Below are positions 13,401-23,702 of a stretch of DNA of 64,000 nt, in pieces. Position 1 is the stretch's first letter, and every line of letters begins with the position of its first letter. The notes under the pieces were generated by a model. It had not been told where the DNA came from, did not search any database, and saw nothing but the letters and a program-made list of their open reading frames with translations. The stretch spans positions 372,001-436,000 of the forward strand of contig CM070563.1 in the NCBI GenBank assembly GCA_036346405.1, in the 5' to 3' direction. Origin of the DNA: Phyllostachys edulis. Lineage: Eukaryota > Streptophyta > Magnoliopsida > Poales > Poaceae. A program made the translations under genes and the position numbers.

Positions 13401-15230
13401 ATACACAACAATGGTGTGTGTTAGCCTTTTATTTCTGAAAAGATCATGATGGTTTGCATTTACTAGAACATTAAAGAGGCTGGTGCTCAAAGAAGCTAGT
13501 GATTAAGAGTTCATAAAAAAAATTAAAAAACAGGAAATACAATGAAGGTTAGACGAATTAACCTGCCGGATCTTCTCTTCGATATCATGGAAAACAGAAA
13601 TGTTACCGACATAGGAGTTCCTGAGCATATATAGTGAAAAAGTTAGCAGGATCAGGAAACCATAGAGATAGGCTACATATCAATTTAAAATACACATGAA
13701 TGTAGCAGGTTTCCTGGCATGTGATGGTAATAAAATAAATGGAACTATGTTAATAAATACCCCTGTTCTGTTGACGGAAAATATATCTCTGACTAAACCA
13801 TTAGTTGAAAATTAAAATAACTACTTGTTGAAATAGAACAGCAGACACATATTCCAGAACTGGAAATGCAGGTCAAATACTATACATTAAAGCATAGATT
13901 TATCATCCTCATCGATACAGGACATCCTATTAAACCCATCAAAGTAAAATTTTCAACAACGTGATGGACATATCTGCGTAAAGCATTTGGACTTTTCTTT
14001 GGAAGTCATCAATCTGCATTTGTGCTACAAACTGAAAGTGTGCATGCCATGAATGAAAAAAAAATTGAAAGGGACTTCGACAGTATATATTCCAGATAAT
14101 TAATGCACACCACATGGAAGCAGCAAGAGATTGTAGTGAACGAGGCTGGTAAGGCATAATGTAACATGTAGTCCATTCTAGTTTAAACAAATGATGTCCA
14201 TGAGAAGTACAGCAAACTTCGTATGAAATTGCTTCAACCAAAGCCTCCCAGATGTTCTCAGCTCAGATTTTGCATTACCTAAAATCTACCAGTGGCCTAA
14301 TGTAGTTCTGACCAAACATGTAGTAGTCGAATGGTTCTCTGATGGCTTTGTGATAAGGTGGAAAGGTAAATGGATTCTGCAAAAGGATGAAGCTTGATGT
14401 GAAAGGGCATCTTGGAACATAAAAAGATGTCAAGCAAATTGGGAAGGTAATGGGAATAGAAGGTAGAACCTCCACATCCAACAGAACACGATCAAATAAA
14501 GCCATCATGTTGGAAAGCATGATCTCATATGCATTTGGATCTCCATTTTGCAGGACCTGGTGAGCCGAAACATTTACACGTCATGAACCATGAAGGATCT
14601 TTAATTGTACCAAACAGAAGATAAAGATTTGAAACTCTGGCGTATTTACCGCATTCTTGTAATTGTAGTACAGCCCTTCCAGGTTGTCAGCAACATCTGC
14701 AGGCAACTTCCCTTTCTCCACCTCCTTTCTGATATGTAAAATGAGCTCTGCACGTCACAAGAATCAACAAACTCGTCATTCTCCCTCCTCATGTAACTGA
14801 TGATTTCATATGAATGTCAGCAATCTAGCAAGGTACACCGCCGGCTAAGTCATTAGAGTAAATCCATACCAGTGATGCAAATCTCGTTAATTAGTGTGAA
14901 AAGAGAACCGAATGGGGGGGATTAGCATTAGGCTATTAGTATTTATAAAAGGGTTGTAAGGTCAGGTGGCTTTGGAAGCAGCAAACCTTGCTCGGTGCGC
15001 GCGTCGAGACCCACGACCTCCTCGGCCCCCATGTCGGAGGCGAGGACGGCGCCCTTCGCCGGGACCCGCGGGCCCCGGCCGCCTCCGGCCGCCCTCCACG
15101 CGGCCTTCGCTTCGAGCCGGAGGGCCCCGCGGCGGAGCCTCGCCGGCGCCGCCAATATGGCAGCTCGAGGGGAGGGCCAGGCCGGGGAGGAGGCGCCTCC
15201 GGCGAGCGCGACTAGCGGCGGCGCTTGCAT
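10451..15230 (-). CDS. ATS1: Plastid glycerol-3-phosphate acyltransferase (ATS1-type)
   Basis: Transfers an acyl group from acyl-ACP to the sn-1 position of glycerol-3-phosphate in the plastid stroma, the first step of the prokaryotic glycerolipid pathway. Twelve coding exons were read on the minus strand: 14987-15230, 14650-14747, 14470-14556, 14279-14376, 13563-13620, 12974-13075, 12826-12887, 12600-12710, 12128-12206, 11736-11855, 11533-11646, 10451-10585. They sum to 1308 nt, or 435 residues, with every junction in frame. Residues 1 to about 65 are Ala/Arg/Gly-rich with few acidic residues, a plastid transit peptide. The acyltransferase block NHQTEADP carries the HX4D pair (His205, Asp210). 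IAPSGGRDRPDP (about 295-306) is the conserved phosphate-binding segment. The end, ISLSQPWR, is the usual C-terminus of soluble plastid GPATs. The gene looks intact. The histone fragment lies downstream and the gypsy element at 15557 lies about 330 bp upstream of the start. Confidence 0.95.
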
Positions 15231-15556
15231 GGAGCGGCGGAAGCTTCTAGAAACCTAATCTGAAAACCCTAGTGGGAGTGGTGGCGTTTGTGCACGAGTC
15301 CAGCAGATGCTCAGCTCATGGGGGACGCGACGACGGAGGCCGCATTCCAATTCCATTGGCAGGCAGCAGCAGGACTATTTCTATTTTTGTTTCCTCTCTT
15401 ATCTTTATTTATTAATACTGTGTATGTATGTATGTATCTATCTCTCTACGCTAGAAGAAAAAAAGTAGAGAAGAAAAAGAAAAAAAGAGAGAGGTTCCTT
15501 CCTCGAGCTCATTGGCACCGCTCCTTTTGGTTTTTTGCACTTTCGTCCCTCTCTAT
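15231..15556. promoter_or_regulatory. ATS1 upstream region
   Basis: Short interval between the ATS1 start codon and the gypsy element. It contains a purine tract on the plus strand at about 15450-15500 (aagaaaaagaaaaaaagagagag), which is a CT-rich tract on the ATS1 strand, as is common in plant 5' leaders. The proximal promoter must lie here or extend into the retroelement. Confidence 0.4.
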
Positions 15557-15908
15557 TGTCAGTATTGACAATGCAGCAGTGGAAGCACCGGGTGAAGATA
15601 CTGGCAAACTGAAGGAAAGTATATGATGATATAAATATAAGCACCAAGTGGTTTGGCCAAGTGGGCCGTATGTAATAGGCGGCCCGTTTTGTGGGTTAGC
15701 ACTGCTTTACTTTTCCTTCTTGTCGTTTCCTCTACAGCTGCTTTCGGCTGGTAAAAGGGCAGCAGCCAGAGCAAAACAGACTTATCGAAGAAAGATATGA
15801 ACTATCCCCAACCTATCTCCTCTCCTGTTCTTCTCAATTCTCTCCGTTCCCGATCCCATTCTCGGTAGATCGTCGTGTTCATCTGGCGCTACGTCGGGCG
15901 TGCCAGAT

Positions 15909-15920
15909 TGGTATCAGAGC
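15909..15920 (+). other. Primer-binding site (tRNA-iMet)
   Basis: TGGTATCAGAGC lies just after the putative 5' LTR. It is complementary to the 3' end of plant initiator methionine tRNA and would prime minus-strand synthesis. Confidence 0.85.
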
Positions 15921-16112
15921 TTTCGATCTAAGGCAATCATGGTGAGGGGAAAAGGAGCGCAACCCTCACTGACTGTCAAGATGGAGGCGGCAGAGGGAAG
16001 AGTCTCCTCACTTGATGACAATGTCAAAGCAATCCTGGAGATGGTTACAGCGATGGATGATCGAATGAAGCGAGCGGAAATCTAGAGACCAACTGTTGAT
16101 TATGCTCGAAAT

Positions 16113-17008
16113 TTGAGGCGAATAACTAAGATCTCAAACTTCGAGTTTCCGATCTGGAAGGGATGTCGCCTGGGTTATCTCGCCCAGCTACTCCTCGCGA
16201 GGAGAGGTATTACTAGGGTGAAACTCATGGGGCTAGTGTTACTGCGGGGCACAACCAAGTCAGGGGGGAGTTTCCTTACTACAACTTCCCTGCCACTCAT
16301 GATATGGGAGCAGGTGGTAGTAAAAGAATGGGGGAGACTCCAGGAAATTTCAATTACCAGCACAGGGAGTTCCGCATGCCCAAGACCGATTTTCCTAGGT
16401 TCAATGGAGAGCATCCAAGAGTGTGGAAAGATAAGTGTGAAAAGTACTTTCAGATGTTTCATGTGCCTGTTCAATTTTGGGCACAATATGCCACTTTGCA
16501 TTTCCAAGGTACAGCAGCATTGTGGATGCAAACCTTTGAAGCTCAACACACAGTGGATAATTGGGCAGAATTATGCATTGCTATTGATACCAAGTTTGGG
16601 AAGGATTTGTATCACAATTACATGAAAACCTTACTCACCATCAGACAATTGGGAAATGTACAGGAGTACTATGAACAATTTCAGAGTGCTATGCATAAGG
16701 TTTTAGCTCACAACAGGAACTATGATTATGTGTTTTTTGTCAATAAATTTTGTTGATGGTTTGAAAGGAGAAATAAGGACAACACTAGTATTGCATAAGC
16801 CTAAAACTGTTGATGCAGCACTATCCTTGGCTCTATTGCAAGAAGAGGAACTAGCAATATCAGCAAAGAGATATCAAGGGCGTTCAGAGAACAGATTCAA
16901 ATCACAAAACTATGGAGGTAAAGGCATCCTGGGAAGTGTTCCAATTGAGCCCAGAGCTGAGGGAAAAATTCGAGTAGAAGATAAGTATGAAAACCTGCGG
17001 TCACTACG
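16113..17008 (+). pseudogene. Gypsy Gag, N-terminal part, frameshifted
   Basis: 16304-16756 reads as a retrotransposon Gag core: KTDFPRFNGEHPRVWKDKCE, then TLHFQGTAALWMQTF, then IDTKFGKDLYHNYMKTLL. These are the phrases of Pfam Retrotrans_gag. The frame shifts around 16740 in a T-rich run and resumes at 16747 (FVDGLKGEIRTTL). The coding sequence is then cut at 17008 by the copia solo LTR and continues after 18699. Gag would coat element RNA in virus-like particles; this copy cannot make an intact one. Confidence 0.85.
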
Positions 17009-18694
17009 TGAAAAGCATCTAGGCCCCTAAAAATTGTTTTGGTAATTAATGACAATGTGTGAACATGGGATTAACAAGTTTATTGAGTATTTACAAGGTT
17101 AAGTCCCATTGGTGTACTTGTTGACGCAAAGATGCATGCTAAAGAAGAAAATGAAGATCCACAAGGCTTAAAGACAAGGTACTAGCAGTCTAGGTTCTTT
17201 TTCTATTTTACCGGTCTTGGGAGTTTGGTTGGAAGACCGGATTATAGGATAAATGCCGTACTATTAAGAGGGATCATGGCTAGTAGCTTGATAGCATGTT
17301 CTGATGCAATATGGATCAACTTAGGATCATGCATGCATGTGTACTTTAACTTGAAATTGATTTGAAAAATTCTAAGTCTTACATTCAAAATCGGTAGTAC
17401 CGCTAGATTCATCTTCTTGATCGTCATTTCGCATCTTGATGACCTCTACTACTCTCTACTGAGTACCGCATTTTGAAGGAACGTACCAATTAAGTGTTGA
17501 AGCGAACGAATGGGTCCTTGAACAGTCGTATCAGTAGCGCTTGATCATTCCAGTATTTTAGTTGGCGGTTCAATAAAACCGAAGCGTTATAAATTGCCTC
17601 GACTTTCTCATGGAAATCGGTCGTCTGCCGTGACTAACTGGCCGACTGCTTTTGCGGTCGTTCGATTTTTATGAGGCGTTCAATAAAAATAACCGATGTA
17701 AAATCGCTCGAAACTTATCGGAATTGGACGTTAGTTTTGGGAACGGTCGCATCAAACTCGGTCATTCGATTTTATATGGCGATGCAAATTCCGAACCTTT
17801 GCAAATCCTCGGATATCACGAAACCCTACAAACGGTCGTCTCTCGAGAAACAGACGATCGGAAATCGGACGTCTGACGTTTGCCTACGGCCGTTCATTGA
17901 AATTTCAACGGCTACTTTTTCTTTTTTAGTATCTGGTCTAGCCGCTGATCGTGCTTTCGATCGAGTTCGGTCGTATCGACCACTTACTGCTGATCGTCTG
18001 ATTTACCGACTTTTTCGGTTTCGTTCCCAACGGTCATAATTGCTTGTGGGGGTTATAAATACCCCCCCATCTACTCAAGTCAAGGTAGCAAGTGCACATT
18101 TGACATTCATAGAGCCTTTGAGAGCCTTTGCATTCACTCAACACTCAAATTACTCTTGTGCATTCATTGTGAGGTTGTTGAGATACATTCAAGTGCATTC
18201 ATACTCTTAGTTGATCCATTTGCACTTGAAGTGTGATCAAGTGAAGACGTTGGTCTATTACTCTTGGAGTGTTGCCACACTCCTAGACGGTTGGTGGTGA
18301 AGCGCGGTGATCTCTTCAAAGGAGATTGTGAAGAGGTCCGGTGCAAGTTTGTGAGTGGTTCGGTGTTCACCATCTCGGGAGCGAAGAAAGAACAACCATA
18401 GCGATTTGAGGAAGGCTTAATTGTGGAGCCGACTTGAGACGTCAAGTTTCCTCAACGTGGACTAGTGAAGACCAAGAAGTCTTCGATACCACCTGAAAAA
18501 CATCGTTGTGTCCTTGTGGTTATTTCTTGTCTTTACTTTCGCATTTATATTTCTAGCATATTATTGTGATTGTCTTGTTTAGCTAGAGGTAAAACTTGTT
18601 TAGACTAAGTAATTAATTTGATAAATTATTAATTTGTTAAAAAGTTTAAAACCTCCTATTCACCCCCCTCTAGTCGGTTATCCTTGATCCTACA
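17009..18694 (+). mobile_element. Solo LTR, Ty1/copia SIRE-type
   Basis: A 1686-bp unit starts with TG and ends with CA, flanked on both sides by CTACG (17004-17008 and 18695-18699), a perfect 5-bp target duplication. Diagnostic phrases shared with the element at 40567-42748 are 'ggtaattaatgacaa', 'taccggtcttgg.gtttggttggaagacc', and the terminal 'ctagtcgg...ccttgatc'. A promoter-like TATAAAT lies at 18054-18060. No internal domain, primer-binding site or second LTR is present, so recombination between LTRs left this solo copy. Confidence 0.92.
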
Positions 18695-18699
18695 CTACG

Positions 18700-19336
18700 A
18701 CGAGCTCAAGGGCTATGTATGAACTGTGGAGAAAAATGGGGAGTTGGACATAAGTGTCCTAAGCAGGTGTCTCTCCATGTTTTGGAAGAATTGCTTGAAT
18801 TGATACAACTGGAAGAAAATGGTGCCAAAGATGCTAAGGTCGACAGCAAGAGTGGAGAGGAGGAAGTGTTGATGACTATTTCTCATTGCGCTGCTGTTGG
18901 AATACAAGGGAAAAGAACCATCAGACTGCAAGGTGTTGTCGGGAACCAAGAAATTTTGATCTTACTAGACTCAGGCAGTTCAGGAAACTTTGTTAGCAAA
19001 ACATTGGTGCAACAATTGCAACACACAACACAGCAAGCAGAACCAGTTCAGGTGGCCTTGGTTGATGGGAACAGACTATGTAGCGATCAAGAAATCAAAG
19101 GCCTGACATGGTGGACTCAAGGACACACCTTTACCACCGATGTTAGAGTGCTGCAGCTGGCATGTTATGACATGATTTTGGGCATGGAATGGTTGGAGGA
19201 ACAAGGTCCCATGTGGATACATTGGCGACGAAAGAAACTGAGATTTTTACAAAATGGCAATAGAGTGATCCTTCATGGTGTGAAGGACATAACTAACAAG
19301 TGTTCTGAAATTCTGCAGAGAAGCTACAAGGCTTAA
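18700..19336 (+). pseudogene. Gypsy Gag zinc knuckle and aspartic protease
   Basis: Gag resumes right after the target duplication with CMNCGEKWGVGHKC, a CCHC zinc knuckle that binds element RNA. About 80 residues later comes the protease: ILILLDSGSSGNFVSKTL, with the Asp-Ser-Gly active site at about 18968-18976, and the second conserved segment MILGMEWLEEQGP. The protease core appears intact in sequence, but the element as a whole is dead because its pol is missing and gag is interrupted. Confidence 0.85.
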
Positions 19337-19362
19337 TCCGACATGGAGGTTTAGCCCAACTA

Positions 19363-19565
19363 GTGCAGTTGACATCAGTTGAAAGAGATAGTAAATCAGA
19401 AATGGTGCCACCAACAGTAAAAACAATGTTACAGGAACATGCTGAGTTATTCAAGGAACCAAATGGGTTGCATCCTCACAGATCATTTGATCATTCCATC
19501 TCACTCATTCCAGGAGTTAAACCAGTCAACATTTTAGCAAGGAAATTTAGTGCTTGTTTGGATCT
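19363..19565 (+). pseudogene. Truncated start of gypsy reverse transcriptase region
   Basis: Reads HAELFKEPNGLHPHRSFDHS and ISLIPGVKPVN, the linker found just before the reverse transcriptase fingers in gypsy Pol. Homology ends at about 19560, followed by AT-rich non-coding DNA. None of the RT catalytic motifs is present. Confidence 0.75.
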
Positions 19566-19580
19566 CAGAAATAAGAAATA

Positions 19581-20455
19581 GGTTTTAAGAAAACTAGTTT
19601 TAGGAGAATTTTTAGCAAAACTGGTTTTAAGTTGTTATTCTGTTAGGATGAATTTATGGATTATTTTGTTTGGATCTGAAAAATTAAAACAAGTTTTCAC
19701 CAATTTTGTGTTTGGATAAAGATATACTTTAAAATGTATTTTACTGTAGATTAACACATATTAACACATAGGATGGCATCGACTCATCCTAACGCCCTAC
19801 TGGTTATTGTTGATATTACAAGCTAGAGACAGCTAACGTCGCACTGTTTGTACACATCCGAATGTATCGTTAATGCCATATGTCGAATGTTGACACATGT
19901 GATAAGGTTGTGGGTGCTGTGTAGTGGACAACTCTGTGAGGAGTCGGGTGATGGAGAGGATACAATTAATAGCGATGCGGGGTTGTTTGTTGATCATTGC
20001 TGTTGTAACATATAACACAAAAACGAAGCAAAATAGTGCTAGGCACACTTAAACTAAGACATTAACTAGAACTATTCAACCACCATCCCCTTAGTCGTTC
20101 AATCCACTGGGCATTGATTTTGTTGAATGAATATGAAGATGATAACACAACTGAAAATGGCAGAAGTGTTACATTTATATACTTTTTTTCATGCGTGGAA
20201 ATGCACAGAAACATGGTTGTTTGCTACTCATCGGGAGCACTTTTCTTTTATTATTTTTATTATTATTGAATGATTTTATGAGTTTAGGTCGTGCAACATG
20301 CACTATTGATCTTTTTTCTGCTTCCGCGGACCCTATTGAACCTACATAAGTAACTCTGTGAATCCGCCCTTGAATAGGAGTAACCTGATGTAGGTGCCTT
20401 TTTTGGTAGGTGTACATAAATCTGGTAGATAGTAGATGTAGTTATATTTTTGAGG
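19581..20455. other. AT-rich spacer, nothing recognised
   Basis: No motif-bearing frame on either strand. 19585-19725 contains imperfect echoes of 'aaaactggttttaag' and 'tttggat', possibly a decayed MITE, but no clean terminal repeats or target duplication could be shown. Confidence 0.4.
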
Positions 20456-21760
20456 AAATTTGGCTACAGAGCACTGTAAATTTGCGTTATTTGCCAATAG
20501 ACATCCAAAAAACGTGGTTTCGTCAGAACACACTGTAAAAACGTGTAATTTTACCATAGGACATCGAGGCGACTATTTTATTATTTCCGGGTCAGAGGGG
20601 AGAGAGAAAGGATGTGAATTGTCTATTTTTGCCCTTTCTTCTTCTCTCTTCTTCTTCCTCTTTCTTCATCTTCTATCCTCTCCTCTTCCTACCCAACCGA
20701 ACCGGCCCGGATGCGGTCGTCGCTGTGCCGTCTCAGGCCACCGTTGGCGCTCACGTCGCCACCCCCTCGAAAAGCCACCGCAAACGCACGTCGCCGTCTC
20801 CGTCAACTCCGCGGTTGAGGGAGGTGTCGTCCCACCGCGCACGCCTCAGGCTACCACAACCGCCAACTCCCCCTCTTCGTGCAACGCCTTCTCTATGCCA
20901 CCCAAGCTTCTCCGCGTGACACCTTCTCTACCCATGGCTCTCCACGCCGCCCCGAGCCTTCTCCCCTCAAGTCGTTCAGCAAGTCCACAAACAACACCAT
21001 CATCACGAAGCAGAAGGAGGAGGGCAAGAAGCAGGCGGCGGTGGAGGAGCTCCGTCGCCTCATCGACCATGATGTCGTGGCTCTGCCGGGGTGGAGACAC
21101 GAGGAGCTACACAGGGGCGTGGAGGTCGAGGAGAGGAAGGCCGAGGCGCCGTCAAGCGGCTGCGGATGAGGCCAGCCAGTACAAGTCAACGAGGGTGCAT
21201 CGCGAGGCTAGAGCGCCAAGACGCCAGAGGCGGCGAGGCCGAAGCAGCAACAAGAAGATGGCGAGAGGGGACGGCAGGAGCCGAGAAGAGAGGCGTGCCT
21301 CATCGTGAGGAAGAAGAGGCCATGGAGATTCTCTGTTTTTGTGGATTTGGGAAAGAAGATCAACTGCAGCAAAGTGAGGAAATTAATTAGTGTTAAGTGC
21401 AATTAGTTAGCCGTTAATAATTCATTACTATTTTGTATGACATGTGGGTCCAAAACCATTAGAACTGCAATTAGTGATGTTAATTTGTATGATATGTGGG
21501 TCCAAAGCCCGACACTGTATGACATGTGGGCCTAAAACCATTAGAATTGGGTCAGTTCAACTAGACCGACCGAGGCATGCACTGCACATCGAGGGCATTT
21601 TACAAAGTTCTTCTCTCCTAATCACTCGAATATATTATTTTAATGAGATGAGTGTCTAACAACAAAATACCACAAAATGTTAGTGTCTTTTGATGAAACC
21701 ACGTTTTTTAGATGTCTATTGACAAATGACGCAAAATTGCAGTGTCATGTAGCCAAATTT
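20456..21760. mobile_element. MULE-like element with long terminal inverted repeats
   Basis: The left end (20456-20535: aaatttggctacagagcac... ccaatagacatcc.aaaaacgtggttt) is an inverted copy of the right end (about 21682-21760). About 78 bp match with roughly ten mismatches, and weaker similarity continues inward. Long inverted repeats and a GC-rich interior within 1.3 kb are typical of non-autonomous Mutator-like elements. A clean 9-bp target duplication was not found. The interior has an ORF of 282 residues (20460-21308, plus strand), Arg/Ser/Pro-rich, beginning inside the terminal repeat and without a known domain. No transposase is encoded. The AT-rich right part repeats 'tatgacatgtgggtcc' three times (21435-21530). 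Confidence 0.65.
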
Positions 21761-22196
21761 TTATGTATTTTTTTTGCCAAATAACAAAGAGGGTTTCATG
21801 AAACCACAAAGCACGGGTGGTTCCCATATGATGATATGAATGATCCATTCGCCCCACTTGTCCATAAGTGGCTGTGATAAGATATATTATACGACATATA
21901 GCTAGTCGGCTAGTCCCTGTAAATCAACTAGGGCTCGATAAATTAGGACGCAATGTAATAATGCACGCAAGGCCATGTGAAAAAAGGAGATGGAAATATC
22001 TATCAATGTGGCATCGACGGACCCGTTGACCGTCGGTGTGAACCGTCCGATGGTTGGATGTCGGCATCACGCCGTCGCCATTTTGCTTACGGCCCAAGCA
22101 AGCCAAGCCAAAGCAACTTGGCGTCCAGGACGGGCCCGCGCGCACTTCGGGCCCACATGTCGGTGAGGGCGTTGAAGCGGAGGGCGGTGGGAAAAG

Positions 22197-22203
22197 TATA
22201 AGG
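22197..22203 (+). promoter_or_regulatory. Putative TATA box of the SRO1a-like gene
   Basis: TATAAGG lies about 330 bp before the first exon's splice donor and is followed by a GC/CT-rich leader, so transcription would begin at about 22225-22240. This is inferred from spacing only. Confidence 0.5.
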
Positions 22204-22472
22204 AGGGGGGTTTCGCGACGCAAGTGGACCTCCCCACAATTCCACCGGCGCACGCCTCTCCCCTCCCCACCAGATTCGCCCTCTCCCTTGCCTTGCCGCG
22301 CCGCCGCCACCTCCGCCTCCGCGATTCCGGTTAGGTCTTTGCTCTGACCAGCCTCACCTCGCCGGAGAAGGAACCTCCAGCAGACAGCACCCCCTCCTCC
22401 GGCCATCGCCGGGGATAAAGTGGGGTCCGGAGGGGATTCGTAGGGGGGAGAAAGGGGATTGGATCGGAAGAG

Positions 22473-23702
22473 ATGAAGCGCTCAATTTCGTCCACCGTGT
22501 TCCCTGCTGACGCTGCGGCTAACACTAGGTAAGTATCGATCGGTGGATCCATCGGTCGATTCGTCTTCCCCCTGCGTCTCCGTCTGGATCTACGTGCCCG
22601 CCAGTTTCTTCGGTCCTGATGATTTGTACTATATATTTCTATGTTCGATCTGGAGAATTTTCTTTTGTAACAATTTCGTTTTGAATTTTGCTGGTGATCG
22701 AGGAACCGATTGTTGGGGACGATAGTAGATTTAAGATTCCCCAAGCGGATTCCGTGTATGGTTGGCTTATTAAATTTGAAATTTTGGGGCTTGTGATGGG
22801 AATTCCGGTGAATTTTGCGTTAGATTCTCTCGAGCCTGATTTATTTTGCGTTAGATTCCACGCTTGTGGTGGGCTTGCGATGGGGGAAGGAAGTGGATAT
22901 AATTGATGATTCCGCGAGGTGTTATTTCTATCAGAATTCTGGTGAATTTTACGCTATGCTTGCTGCATATGCCTTTATTAGTTTCTGCGATTGCCTGTTT
23001 CCAATATTTTGTTTATTTATGAAGCATGTTTTCGCCCTCTGTGTTCAGTGACGTCGATGAATAAATGTTAGTTCAGGATGTTAAAGACAAAAAAACATTA
23101 CCAAATTAGTTCGACAGATTAGTCAAAGCTCCATGTGTACTCTCTCTCTCTACTCTACTCTACTTGCTGGATACATCATTGATATGATGAGAAGTTGAAA
23201 CCTCTATATCTGTCTGAATACATTCAACATACACGCTCACCCTTGTTCGACAATGGACCGTTGTTTGCATGGGAGGATGTTATTGCGCAACCAAACCAAA
23301 AGAATACTCCATATTGTTGGTTTTTTCTTTATTTATCATTTAGTTCAGCATGCTTACTGTAACGCAAACTATGTTTAAGATCGTTTTTAGCAGTCTTTGA
23401 CTTGCATGTCTGGTTTACTCTTGATTTGAAATATGCTAGCAGCATTGCGTTTTCAGATGGCTTACTGATACATGCTAATTTTCCTTCTCAGGACCACTTT
23501 GCTCTTGCCCCCCCTTTCTGGCCTGACTCTTTTTGGTTTTTTCATTGTCGATAATGAGGTTGAGTATATTCAGAAGCTTATCTGTTAGCTTAGTGTAAAT
23601 AGTACACTTTTGGGGTTTAGTTTGGTAGAAAGAATTAGTCTCTGGTTGGTGTTGATTTCTGCTAGCAACAATGGCTGCGATGAACGAAAAGGTGTTGGGT
23701 AA
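22473..23702 (+). CDS. Upstream ORF overlapping the SRO start (30 residues, spliced)
   Basis: The first AUG in the leader exon is at 22473. In the spliced leader (exon ends 22528, next exon starts 23666) it runs 56 + 37 nt and stops at TAA 23700-23702, in a different frame from the main CDS that starts at 23671. It reads MKRSISSTVFPADAAANTSN and ten further residues. No ATG precedes it after the putative TATA box. Such an overlapping frame would be expected to lower translation of the main protein, because ribosomes finish past its start. Its start context (agagATGa) is weaker than that of the main start (aacaATGgc), so leaky scanning is likely. Translation is inferred, not shown. Confidence 0.45.

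Larger units (their letters stand above)
15557..19580 (+). mobile_element. 3'-truncated Ty3/gypsy retrotransposon
   Basis: The element keeps a probable 5' LTR (about 15557-15905), a primer-binding site complementary to initiator Met-tRNA (tggtatcagagc, 15909-15920), gag, protease and the first residues of the reverse transcriptase region. It then stops near 19565, so RT, RNase H, integrase and the 3' LTR are missing. A copia-type solo LTR (17009-18694) splits gag. A single-base shift near 16740 also breaks gag. The exact LTR start is uncertain, and a TSD cannot be tested because the 3' end is gone. Motif style (a CMNCGEKWG knuckle, DSGSS protease) suggests a chromovirus-like gypsy lineage. 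Confidence 0.8.

Noticed and set aside
20460..21308. 282-residue ORF as a host gene
   Set aside because: Starts inside the terminal inverted repeat of a MULE-like element, with no domain and no splice structure; kept as part of the element.
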